Assembly: GCA_963753055.1 (NCBI GenBank)
Contig: CAVWAP010000004.1
Location: forward strand, 806,001 to 870,000
Direction: 5' to 3'
DNA from: JAUWGC01 sp963753055
GTDB lineage: Bacteria > Bacteroidota > Bacteroidia > Bacteroidales > B18-G4
Length of the DNA stretch: 64,000 nucleotides
Of this stretch, positions 54,253 through 62,431 are shown piece after piece. A program made the position numbers and the translations under genes. The stretch's first letter is position 1, and each line of letters opens with the position of its first letter. The notes below the pieces were generated by a model. The model was not told where the DNA came from. It made no database searches and worked only from the letters and a program-made list of their open reading frames with translations.

Positions 54253-55593
54253 CTACGTTTCCTGCTTGATCAATACTTTTAATTTCCACCTCCCGGTTGA
54301 ATAATAGATAAATGACAGGGTGACACCTGTAAACCAGGCCAGTGGTATTCCCCACCATATGCCTGTTTCTCCCATCTGTTGTGCCAGGTAATAACAGGCA
54401 GGTATCCTGACAACCCATAATGCCATGAATGTAATGATCATGGGCACTAGCGTGTCCCCGGCACCACGCATTACTCCTCCTATAATGAACATTGTCGAGA
54501 ATACAATATAGAACGGGCTTACAATCAGCAGGTATTCGCTGCCTATCGCAATCACATTCTGGTCTGATGTAAAGAGACTTATCAGTTCATCTGATAAGGT
54601 AAATGCAAAGGTACTTATTGTTAGTGAGATTAAAGCTGTCATCCGTAAAGTGGAAATGAGCCCTTGTCGAACGCGTTCTGGTTTTTTGGCTCCCAGGTTT
54701 TGCCCAACAAAAGTTGATAATGCAGCTGCAAAATTCATGGCCGGCAGGGAGGCGAAGGAGTCAATCCTGAATACAACACTGTAGGCAGCAACTACATCCG
54801 TTCCAAATGGATTGACCAGCCAGTACATAACTATCATGCTCAGTGATACAAACACCATCTGAAACCCGATAGGAAACCCGATTCGGAAATTCTTAACAAA
54901 TATGTTCCTGTCAAAATATAAACGCCGCCAGGAAAGATTGATAATAGGATGTGTCCTGTTCAGGTAGATAATGGCCGAAAGAAAGGCCCCTGCCTGAGCC
55001 ACAATAGTTGCAATGGCAGCACCAGCAATACCCCATTTGAAGATGACGATAAACAGGTAATCGAAAAAGATATTGGTGATTGTCGCTATGATCATGAAGT
55101 AAAGGGGCGTTTTGGAATCACCTAATCCCCTTAAGATGGCACTTGTACCATTGAATCCGAAGTGAAAAAGAACACCGGTAAGATAGATGTTCAGGTACAG
55201 AGTAGCCTGTGGTATAATATTCTCCGGTAGTTTGATAAGCCTGAAGATGCCACTGCTTGCACTTATTCCAATAATGCTTATGGCAATTGATGCAAAAAAG
55301 ATAAAAATGTATAATGTGTCGATTGCGCGCCTGACATTTTTAATATCCTTGGCTCCAAAATATTGCGAAATGATAACTGTGGACCCGATAGCAATGCCAA
55401 TGAGCAGTGAGATTAAAGCAAAGATGATAGGGAAGGAGGCACCCACTGCTGCAAGGGCCTCTTTTCCAAGTACATTACCTACAATGATGCTGTCGACTAC
55501 ATTGTACATCTGCTGGAAGATATTTCCCAACAACATCGGAGTGGCAAAATTCAGGATCAATTTGCCTTCTTTACCTACACTCAGATCTTTCAT
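54253..55593 (-). CDS. MATE family efflux transporter
   Basis: This 446-residue inner-membrane protein has 12 helices and MatE features: FATPMLLGNIFQQMYNVVDSIIVGN in helix 1-2, a central FNGTSAILRGLGDSKTPLY, and a second half starting MVFVSLSMIVMYWLVNPFG. It exports cationic compounds using sodium or protons. It lies between the prolyl oligopeptidase and the M23 peptidase genes without an obvious partner. Confidence 0.93.
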   Translation of the reverse strand: MKDLSVGKEGKLILNFATPMLLGNIFQQMYNVVDSIIVGNVLGKEALAAVGASFPIIFALISLLIGIAIGSTVIISQYFGAKDIKNVRRAIDTLYIFIFFASIAISIIGISASSGIFRLIKLPENIIPQATLYLNIYLTGVLFHFGFNGTSAILRGLGDSKTPLYFMIIATITNIFFDYLFIVIFKWGIAGAAIATIVAQAGAFLSAIIYLNRTHPIINLSWRRLYFDRNIFVKNFRIGFPIGFQMVFVSLSMIVMYWLVNPFGTDVVAAYSVVFRIDSFASLPAMNFAAALSTFVGQNLGAKKPERVRQGLISTLRMTALISLTISTFAFTLSDELISLFTSDQNVIAIGSEYLLIVSPFYIVFSTMFIIGGVMRGAGDTLVPMIITFMALWVVRIPACYYLAQQMGETGIWWGIPLAWFTGVTLSFIYYSTGRWKLKVLIKQET

Positions 55594-55731
55594 TAAATCA
55601 AGGGATAAAAAAAATAAACACTGAAGGAGGAGGATTTGTTGCGACCCTTTGCACTATTGCCTTGTAAAGTTATAAAAACATATTGGTTAAAAACTTTATT
55701 GGAGCTGAAAATAAACATCCTGGGTATGGGT

Positions 55732-55739
55732 TAATTTTG
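55732..55739 (+). promoter_or_regulatory. -7 promoter box of the M23 peptidase gene
   Basis: TAATTTTG, a perfect TAnnTTTG, 32 bp before the start codon at 55772. No clear -33 element at the expected distance. Confidence 0.45.
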
Positions 55740-55771
55740 CATTATCTTAAATCAATATTACTTACTCTTTT

Positions 55772-57505
55772 ATGAAATTAGAAAAGCACCTGTTTATTAT
55801 CCTTATTTTCTTTTGCTCCATTTCTACAAAGGCTCAGGAAGACTACAGTAACAATACATTCAGATTCCCATTGGATTTTAGCCCGGTGTTGTCAGGTACT
55901 TTCGGAGAACTGCGGTCCAATCATTTTCATTCAGGGATTGATATTAAAACACAGGGAGCAATTGGAAAACCCATTTACGCCCTGGAGGATGGATATGTAT
56001 CAAGAATTAAGGTTTCCCCATCCGGGTTCGGAAATACACTGTATGTCAATCATGAAGATGGGTATACATCTGTTTTTGCACATCTGCAGGGATTCCGGCG
56101 TGATATGGCTGACTTTGTGAGAGAAGAACAGTATAGCAGAGAATCATTTGCAGTAGACCTGTACCTGGATAAAGACCAATTTTTAGTTCGCAAAGGTGAA
56201 ATCATAGCTCTGTCCGGTAATTCTGGCTATTCTTTTGGACCTCATCTTCATTTTGAAATTCGTGAGGCTTCAACACAGAAGCCGATTAATCCACTCTTGT
56301 TTGGTTTTAAAGTCAAGGATGATATTCCTCCTAAGATCAAAAAACTTAAAATCTATCCCGAATCTGATTATGCGCTGATTAATCACCAAAATGCCCCATT
56401 GGACATTAGTGTAACTGGCTACGGAACAAGGCATTATATTGAAGATTCTGATACAGTACTTGTCTGTGGCGACCTTTCCTTCGGGTTGCTGACCTATGAT
56501 TTATTGAATGGTGCAGCTAATAAGAATGGCATTTATGAAATGAAAATATGGTACGACACTACACTGTTTTTCCATCTCCGCCTGGAGAAATTTGCCTTCT
56601 CCGAAACAAGGTATATAAATAGCCTTATTGACTATGCAGAATACCAAAACAGCAAACAGCGGTATATCCGTTCAAAACTTGACCCGAATAATCGACTGAA
56701 CATTTACGAGCATATTTTGAATGATGGTGTAATAACTTTAAATGACTCTAATATCCATGTAGTTAAGTTTGAGGTTGTTGATGTTTATAATAACCGGTCT
56801 GCATTATCTGTGGTACTTAAAGGGACAGGTGTAGTAAATAATAAGGATGATAAAGGCAAAGCATTGAATGTCCGGGAGATATCATGGAGGGATGAATCTA
56901 CATTTGAAGCTGAGGGCATCAAACTATTTTTTCCGGCATACTCTTTCTATGATAATGTATCTTTTGAATATGGTACGACAGCCTCATTCACCGGGACATA
57001 TTCTCAAGTTCATCACCTGGGCAATGATAAGATACCTATTCACAAATACCTGACATTATCAATTCAACCGCTTGGCCTGCCGGCTGAATTGCTGGATAAG
57101 GCTTTACTTGCCTATGTAAATGGTGAAAAAGGTCAAAACCTCACAGGGGCAGGAGGCGCATACCAGGACGGAATGGTTACAGGAAAGATAAGAGATTTTG
57201 GAAAATACACAATCGCTATCGATACTGTTTCACCTTATCTGAAACCTTTGAATGTAAACAACAAACAGCTCATAAAGAGGGGGCAGCGTTTAAAGTTTAA
57301 GATCAAGGATAAATTCTCTGGTATCAAGTCATACAGGGGAACCATAAACGGGGATTGGATCCTTATGCAATATGACGCAAAAAATGATTTACTTTACTAT
57401 ATTGTAGATGATCGTTCAATAAAAGGGGATAATCATTTCAAACTTGAAATTATAGATCAAAAAGATAATATCACCATTTTTGAAGCTGAACTTAAATTAA
57501 AGTGA
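55772..57505 (+). CDS. M23 family metallopeptidase
   Basis: This 577-residue exported protein has a signal peptide (ending STKAQ) and an M23 LytM domain with H53-x3-D57 (NHFHSGIDI) and H158-L-H160 (GPHLHFEI), the zinc ligands. A long C-terminal region is of unknown fold, with two or more beta sandwiches. It should cleave peptidoglycan cross-links or act as a regulator of such enzymes. Its stop overlaps the GTG start of the BamA-like gene by 4 bp, implying translational coupling and a shared role at the cell envelope. Confidence 0.9.
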   Translation: MKLEKHLFIILIFFCSISTKAQEDYSNNTFRFPLDFSPVLSGTFGELRSNHFHSGIDIKTQGAIGKPIYALEDGYVSRIKVSPSGFGNTLYVNHEDGYTSVFAHLQGFRRDMADFVREEQYSRESFAVDLYLDKDQFLVRKGEIIALSGNSGYSFGPHLHFEIREASTQKPINPLLFGFKVKDDIPPKIKKLKIYPESDYALINHQNAPLDISVTGYGTRHYIEDSDTVLVCGDLSFGLLTYDLLNGAANKNGIYEMKIWYDTTLFFHLRLEKFAFSETRYINSLIDYAEYQNSKQRYIRSKLDPNNRLNIYEHILNDGVITLNDSNIHVVKFEVVDVYNNRSALSVVLKGTGVVNNKDDKGKALNVREISWRDESTFEAEGIKLFFPAYSFYDNVSFEYGTTASFTGTYSQVHHLGNDKIPIHKYLTLSIQPLGLPAELLDKALLAYVNGEKGQNLTGAGGAYQDGMVTGKIRDFGKYTIAIDTVSPYLKPLNVNNKQLIKRGQRLKFKIKDKFSGIKSYRGTINGDWILMQYDAKNDLLYYIVDDRSIKGDNHFKLEIIDQKDNITIFEAELKLK

Positions 57506-58668
57506 GCAGAAACCTGCTACTGTTGCTAATCTCACTCTGCGTATTTTTTCAATCCTTTGCGCAGGATACTGACTTTAAATTGATCAGAAAAGCCAGACAG
57601 GATTCTGTCCGGCAAGCCCGTAATTTTAGAATCAGCGGTATGGGAGGGCCAGGTTATACTCCTGAGCTGAAATTAATCCTTGGAGGCAACCTGCTAATGA
57701 CCTTTTCTGCCAATTTTGCTGATACTTCCCTGCAGAGGTCTTCAATCATTACTGAGCTGGCAGTAGGAATAGAAGGAGCTGTTATTTTTAACAATGAGGG
57801 AAATATCTTTCTTAAAAATGATCGCTTCAGGGTCCATTACCTGGTCAGGGTTAAATATATGCCAGACAATTATTTTGGTGTTGGTTATGAATCTGCTGTT
57901 AATGTTCCGAAAGGGCCTAATACCACTGCCTATCATAAAAATTGGTTCCAGGTCACTCCAGAGTTCCTTTTTAAAGCTGTCCATAAACTTTACGCTGGTG
58001 TGCTTATGGATATTAACCAGACCTTATGCACAGATGTAAATCCTTTAATGCAACAAGATCTTTATTATAGCAGCTTTGGCCCAAGCAATTTTAATGCTGG
58101 TTTTGGTGTTATCGGACAGTATGATTCCAGGGATAATGTGGTTAATGCTTACAAAGGATTATATGCCAGGATCGTAGCACTGGATTATTCATCACTGTTT
58201 GGCAGTGAGAATAGTTACCAGGTATTAGATTTTGATTACAGGCAATTTAAGGAATTGAAGAGGCCAAGGCACGTCTTCGCCTGGCAAATAAAAAGCAGGA
58301 TAGGTATGGGTAATGTGCCATATACTGAAATGTCAATGGTTGGTTCACCATACGACCTCAGGGGATATCTGTGGGGACGCTTCAGGGAAAGGACTATGCT
58401 GATAGGGATTGTGGAATACAGGCATATGTTTAATCCGATAAACCCAAAAAGGCAACAGAATTTCTGGTCAAAGCATGGCCTTGTGACATGGGTCGGAGCT
58501 GGATTCATGGGGCATGGTATCAACGATTGGAATTTGCCTGAAACCATACCAAACATTGGCCTGGGATACCGGTTTGAATTATTACCGAGGATGAATGTAA
58601 GGTTTGATGCAGGCTTCGGCCTGGATGGTTCTACAGGATTTTACCTGAAAATGACCGAGGCATTTTGA
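57502..58668 (+). CDS. BamA/TamA-like surface-antigen barrel protein
   Basis: This 388-residue protein has a signal peptide (1-20, ending SFAQ) and the C-terminal Omp85 barrel (YDLRGYLWGRFRERTMLIGIVEYRHMF with the strand-closing RGY loop). No POTRA domains precede the barrel, so it is a truncated or single-domain member of the family. It is translationally coupled to the M23 peptidase gene. Confidence 0.87.
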   Translation: MSRNLLLLLISLCVFFQSFAQDTDFKLIRKARQDSVRQARNFRISGMGGPGYTPELKLILGGNLLMTFSANFADTSLQRSSIITELAVGIEGAVIFNNEGNIFLKNDRFRVHYLVRVKYMPDNYFGVGYESAVNVPKGPNTTAYHKNWFQVTPEFLFKAVHKLYAGVLMDINQTLCTDVNPLMQQDLYYSSFGPSNFNAGFGVIGQYDSRDNVVNAYKGLYARIVALDYSSLFGSENSYQVLDFDYRQFKELKRPRHVFAWQIKSRIGMGNVPYTEMSMVGSPYDLRGYLWGRFRERTMLIGIVEYRHMFNPINPKRQQNFWSKHGLVTWVGAGFMGHGINDWNLPETIPNIGLGYRFELLPRMNVRFDAGFGLDGSTGFYLKMTEAF

Positions 58669-58678
58669 AATATTCTGT

Positions 58679-59686
58679 TTATTTCTTCGTGAATTTTACC
58701 ATCTGCGTTTCCCTATCCATGTCTATCTTCAGGATGTATAGTCCGGCATTCAATGCACTGATGTCAATGTTAGTTTCCTCTTCGGAAGATGAAGTTTGAA
58801 TGATCTGCTTCCCTGTAATGTCAAATACGCTGAATTGTAAAACAGACTGATTATTTTGCAACTCGATAGTTAAGCGGTCGTCTGCTGGGATTGGGAATAT
58901 TTTGATTTTATCTAATGACAATTCTTCGGTGTAGAGTAAGGAACCACAGAAAAGATCCCACCTTGCTGTTACCTGAGTAGGGGTCCAGGCCCTGTTGGTG
59001 ATGACTATGTTGGAAACAAAACCAGGTGAAGCTTCGTTAGCCATTACTGATGGATGGTCTCTGAAAAATTTCAGGTAGTCCTTATCCGGCTGTGGAAGAT
59101 ATTCTTCAGTTGAAGAATCATCATAATCTGCAAATTCTTCGCCGTTGATATAAACTGTGACCAACCCAGTTTCATCCCTGACAAGGATTAACTGGTAATA
59201 ATCATCTGTATTAAAGAAATCAGGCGTGCCTACTGTACCATGAGGCCAGAAGTCAAGAGTGCCTGTAAGCGGAGCATTCGAGAGGTATATATATATACCA
59301 TAATCGTCTTCATGGGTAAAACTCAAAATCCTCACCCAGGGTGGTGGTTCTATAAACTCATCAAAATGAAAAATCATTGATAATGAATAAATCCCTGCAT
59401 CAATGAAGCCCTCAGGATTATCAAATTGAAGGCCGGCATCATCCTCAAAAAAATAGCCCTTGGCAATACCTCCCTGTTCGCAGGTAGTAACGGGTACAGA
59501 GCGAGCCACAAACTCTCCGGTAAGTGAATTATTATTAGGTATTTGCGTTAATGGAGGTGCCCCAGCCTCTAAGCCATTAAAACTGGCGCTCAGGGGATAA
59601 GTGTAAGTAGTATACTGGGCATTTGAACTTTGCAGGCAGAAGAAAAACAGGGATAAAAAAACTGCTGAGTATATAGTCTTTTTCAT
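58679..59686 (-). CDS. Secreted LamG-like protein with T9SS sorting domain
   Basis: This 335-residue protein has a signal peptide (1-23), a concanavalin/LamG-type beta sandwich (SLSMIFHFDEFIEPPPWVRILSF ... VTVYINGEEFADYDD), and a type A sorting domain (IFPIPADDRLTIEL ... GLYILKIDMD). It is probably a surface-bound carbohydrate- or protein-binding module. No catalytic residues were recognised. It ends close to the convergent BamA-like gene, with 10 bp between them. Confidence 0.85.
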   Translation of the reverse strand: MKKTIYSAVFLSLFFFCLQSSNAQYTTYTYPLSASFNGLEAGAPPLTQIPNNNSLTGEFVARSVPVTTCEQGGIAKGYFFEDDAGLQFDNPEGFIDAGIYSLSMIFHFDEFIEPPPWVRILSFTHEDDYGIYIYLSNAPLTGTLDFWPHGTVGTPDFFNTDDYYQLILVRDETGLVTVYINGEEFADYDDSSTEEYLPQPDKDYLKFFRDHPSVMANEASPGFVSNIVITNRAWTPTQVTARWDLFCGSLLYTEELSLDKIKIFPIPADDRLTIELQNNQSVLQFSVFDITGKQIIQTSSSEEETNIDISALNAGLYILKIDMDRETQMVKFTKK

Positions 59687-59765
59687 GACTTATTATTTGA
59701 TTGGTTTGAAACACCTAAAGATAAGAAAATATTCAAAGTAAGTCAATATGAAGAATGAAAAGTTC

Positions 59766-61385
59766 CTAATGAAGTAGAAGACAGGTCCCTTTTAAGGTTT
59801 CTGAGAAAGGTTTTTCGGAATTTGAGAGATTTTCATAAAAAATCACCCATACATAAACACCGGTAGGGCACGGTTCTCCTTTGATTTTTCCATTCCACCC
59901 GTATTCAAGAGAATTAGACTCAAATACCATGGATCCCCACCTGTCATAGATAAGCATACGGTATTGACCGATATTAACTCCCTTTGGCAGGAATATGTCA
60001 TTTTTAAGATCACCATTTGGGGAAAAGGCGTTGGGGACAAATAATGCGGGATTGCAATTGATGTATTCAAGATAGACCGTATCAGTATCAAACCCACAAG
60101 GATTACTCACATCAAGCCAGTAATATCCAGAATCAGAAACTGTTAGTTCCTGTTCTGTGCTGTTGTCATTCCAAAGATAATTCATGTAAGGCCCATTTAT
60201 CTCAGGATCTAAGGTTATCTCATACCCTGTGCATAAGGTTGAATCGTTGCCAAGACTGAAATCGGGGATTGTGATTGAAACGATATCCACTGTATCATAG
60301 AACCTGCAACCATGCTCTGATAATACCTCTACCCAGTAAAGTCCTTCTTCTTCTGCAGTATATGTTTGATCCTCGCTGCCATCCTGCCACGTATATGAAT
60401 CAAATTGGTCTCCTGCATCAAGTATTATCTGGTTACCGGAACAAATGGCAGTATCATTTGAAAGGAATGGATATGGGTTATCGTAATAATCGATGGTGAT
60501 CTGGTCATAGCTTGGTGAACAACCGAATTCAACTTCGACACTGTATGTGCCAGGCTGGAATACAGTCCGCTGAGGATCACTAGAGCCATTTTCCCATGTA
60601 TAATTTGCTTCTCCGGGTATGGAAGCATCTAACATAAGAGATTCACCCGGACATAAGGTAGTGTCATTGCCTAATTCCAGCCAGGAATGTTCTGGCTCTA
60701 CACTGATTTTATCTATGTAATAGGAGGCGATCTGCAGGCTGGAGTTTGAAAAAGTATGAATAGTTAATTCAATGTCAGCCAGGAAATTACCTATCGTAAT
60801 ATATTGCTCCCCTCCCTGTGCAGTATAAGAACCCGATATTTGTACCCAGTGGTCTTTATCCTGTAGTGCGGTTCCGGGAGTATTATTAATATGAGGATCT
60901 CCCGGGATAGGGATAACCACTTTTCCGGGTTGAATTATAGGGCCCGTTGAAAAAAATAATCCCATTCCATCAACCGCAAAGCGGCTGCCATCAGAACATG
61001 AAACATAAAAAGAAACGGTATAAGTCTCATTTGCTATTAAGGGTGCAGCAAGGTTAACCTGGATATATTCCCGGTACTGGGGTTGGGTAGGATAATAGCA
61101 AATAATGTGAGCATAAGCAAATCCTTCTTTGGCTGTTTGTGAGCCCCAAAGATTTGTGGGTACACTATATTCGCCTGAGTTGCATTTGTTGCAATAATCC
61201 GGTGTACCTTCTCCCGGGGAATACCAATCCCGGCAAAAGTTCATTTGTCCGCTGTTATAAGGACAATTAGTATAACTCACGAAATTGCAGTTAAAAACCA
61301 GGTTCTGGGTAGTCCCCGTGTAAGAAAGAAAAACCAGGATTATTATGAAGAGTAATGAAGTGCTATTGCTTTTTACCCGCTTCAA
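59766..61385 (-). CDS. Secreted protein with gliding-motility-type (type B) T9SS sorting domain
   Basis: This 539-residue protein has a signal peptide (about 1-26), an N-terminal jelly-roll-like domain (LVFNCNFVSYTNCPYNSG ... YYIDKISVEPE, 1-230), three PKD/Ig-like repeats of the LGNDTTLCPGESLMLDA and LSNDTAICSGNQIILDAG type, and a C-terminal type B domain (VPNAFSPNGDLKNDIFLPKG ... DRWGSMVFES ... GVYVWVIFY). Type B domains export large adhesins such as SprB-related proteins. A surface adhesin is likely. Confidence 0.9.
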   Translation of the reverse strand: MKRVKSNSTSLLFIIILVFLSYTGTTQNLVFNCNFVSYTNCPYNSGQMNFCRDWYSPGEGTPDYCNKCNSGEYSVPTNLWGSQTAKEGFAYAHIICYYPTQPQYREYIQVNLAAPLIANETYTVSFYVSCSDGSRFAVDGMGLFFSTGPIIQPGKVVIPIPGDPHINNTPGTALQDKDHWVQISGSYTAQGGEQYITIGNFLADIELTIHTFSNSSLQIASYYIDKISVEPEHSWLELGNDTTLCPGESLMLDASIPGEANYTWENGSSDPQRTVFQPGTYSVEVEFGCSPSYDQITIDYYDNPYPFLSNDTAICSGNQIILDAGDQFDSYTWQDGSEDQTYTAEEEGLYWVEVLSEHGCRFYDTVDIVSITIPDFSLGNDSTLCTGYEITLDPEINGPYMNYLWNDNSTEQELTVSDSGYYWLDVSNPCGFDTDTVYLEYINCNPALFVPNAFSPNGDLKNDIFLPKGVNIGQYRMLIYDRWGSMVFESNSLEYGWNGKIKGEPCPTGVYVWVIFYENLSNSEKPFSETLKGTCLLLH

Positions 61386-61514
61386 GTATAATTGTTTTGA
61401 TTATTGGTTTCAGGACAAATATACGAGATGATTCAATGTGAACCAACGGGTAATCAGTTTATGGTTGAATTAAATCAGTATCCGGTTATTATGAAGCTTC
61501 CAAAAGCGAAGAGG

Positions 61515-61567
61515 GGCAAGCCTGTAACCCCTGCCTTCGCAGGGGCAAGCCTGTAACCTGTAACTAT
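61515..61567. repeat. GCCTGTA heptamers with CCCCTGC palindrome
   Basis: GCCTGTA-type heptamers flank the palindrome CCCCTGCCTTCGCAGGGG (61528-61545), the reverse form of 27194-27211. They lie directly after the stop of the crotonase-like gene (- strand). Confidence 0.75.
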
Positions 61568-62326
61568 TTAAAGGTTTAACAGACTGGCTTCGTATTGGAA
61601 GTAGTCGTTGAGGTCCCTGCGGGAGAAGTTGGTCAGTTGCTTGGTGCGTCGGATGGTGCAGGTTTTGCAATGAAGGTAGCTGAGGACTTCTTCCATACAG
61701 AGTTCATCAAAATGGTCATTTGTAAAGATCTCATTGACCAGGCCCAGGTCTTTGGCTTCCTCAACTGTGATTTCCTGACCCAGTTGAATAGCCATTGATT
61801 TAGAGTGGCTCATGTAATTTGAAAGGAAAAAAGGTAAAGCTCCGCTGGGATGCAACCCGAATTTATTGTGAGCCATGATAAACCTGCAATCCTTGGAGGC
61901 AAACCTGAAATCTGCAGACAGGGCAGTACCGATGAATGGTGTTACAACTTCACCGTGGATGCCCATAAAGCTTAATTTCTGATAGGATGCTATGCCACGA
62001 ATAATCTTATTCAGAATGTTGATCTTACGAAACCGGATGTTCTTTTTTGAGAACCGTGGGGAGTCTTCTTTGGAAGCACTGATGTTTGTTTCCAAAATTT
62101 TACGGATGAATTGATCATAAGCTTCCTCTCCAATGCATCCAGGTTCATTCAGGAACAGAATGGCCATGATGCTGTTATCATATTCAGTCTGCTTAATGAA
62201 ATCCATCAAATGTTCACTTTCGTCAAGGTCAGTGACAAGGTCAAAGACTTTGTCCTTAATTTTTATCACAGCAATATGATCTCTTTTCTCAGTGTGAAAA
62301 GCCTCACGCTCAATAAAATAATTCAT
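61568..62326 (-). CDS. Crotonase-fold (enoyl-CoA hydratase/isomerase-like) protein
   Basis: This 252-residue cytoplasmic protein keeps the core of the crotonase family, including the oxyanion strand (GTALSADFRFAS), and C-terminal AKDLGLVNEIF. The position that usually reads PE before the GL turn is instead HNKFGLHP, so the catalytic glutamate of hydratases is missing. Hydratase activity is therefore doubtful and an esterase-like or non-catalytic role is possible. The start at 62326 gives MNYFIERE; a start at 62374 would add 16 residues and cannot be excluded. Reads away from the TonB receptor gene. Confidence 0.78.
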   Translation of the reverse strand: MNYFIEREAFHTEKRDHIAVIKIKDKVFDLVTDLDESEHLMDFIKQTEYDNSIMAILFLNEPGCIGEEAYDQFIRKILETNISASKEDSPRFSKKNIRFRKINILNKIIRGIASYQKLSFMGIHGEVVTPFIGTALSADFRFASKDCRFIMAHNKFGLHPSGALPFFLSNYMSHSKSMAIQLGQEITVEEAKDLGLVNEIFTNDHFDELCMEEVLSYLHCKTCTIRRTKQLTNFSRRDLNDYFQYEASLLNL

Positions 62327-62431
62327 TGTTCCGGGATTAGTGTTTATGAAAACAAAATACAAAATTCCTTTCATTAAAACAAAAATATTTTCATGATTTG
62401 CGACCCTTGATTTTATCTCTTGTCATTATTA

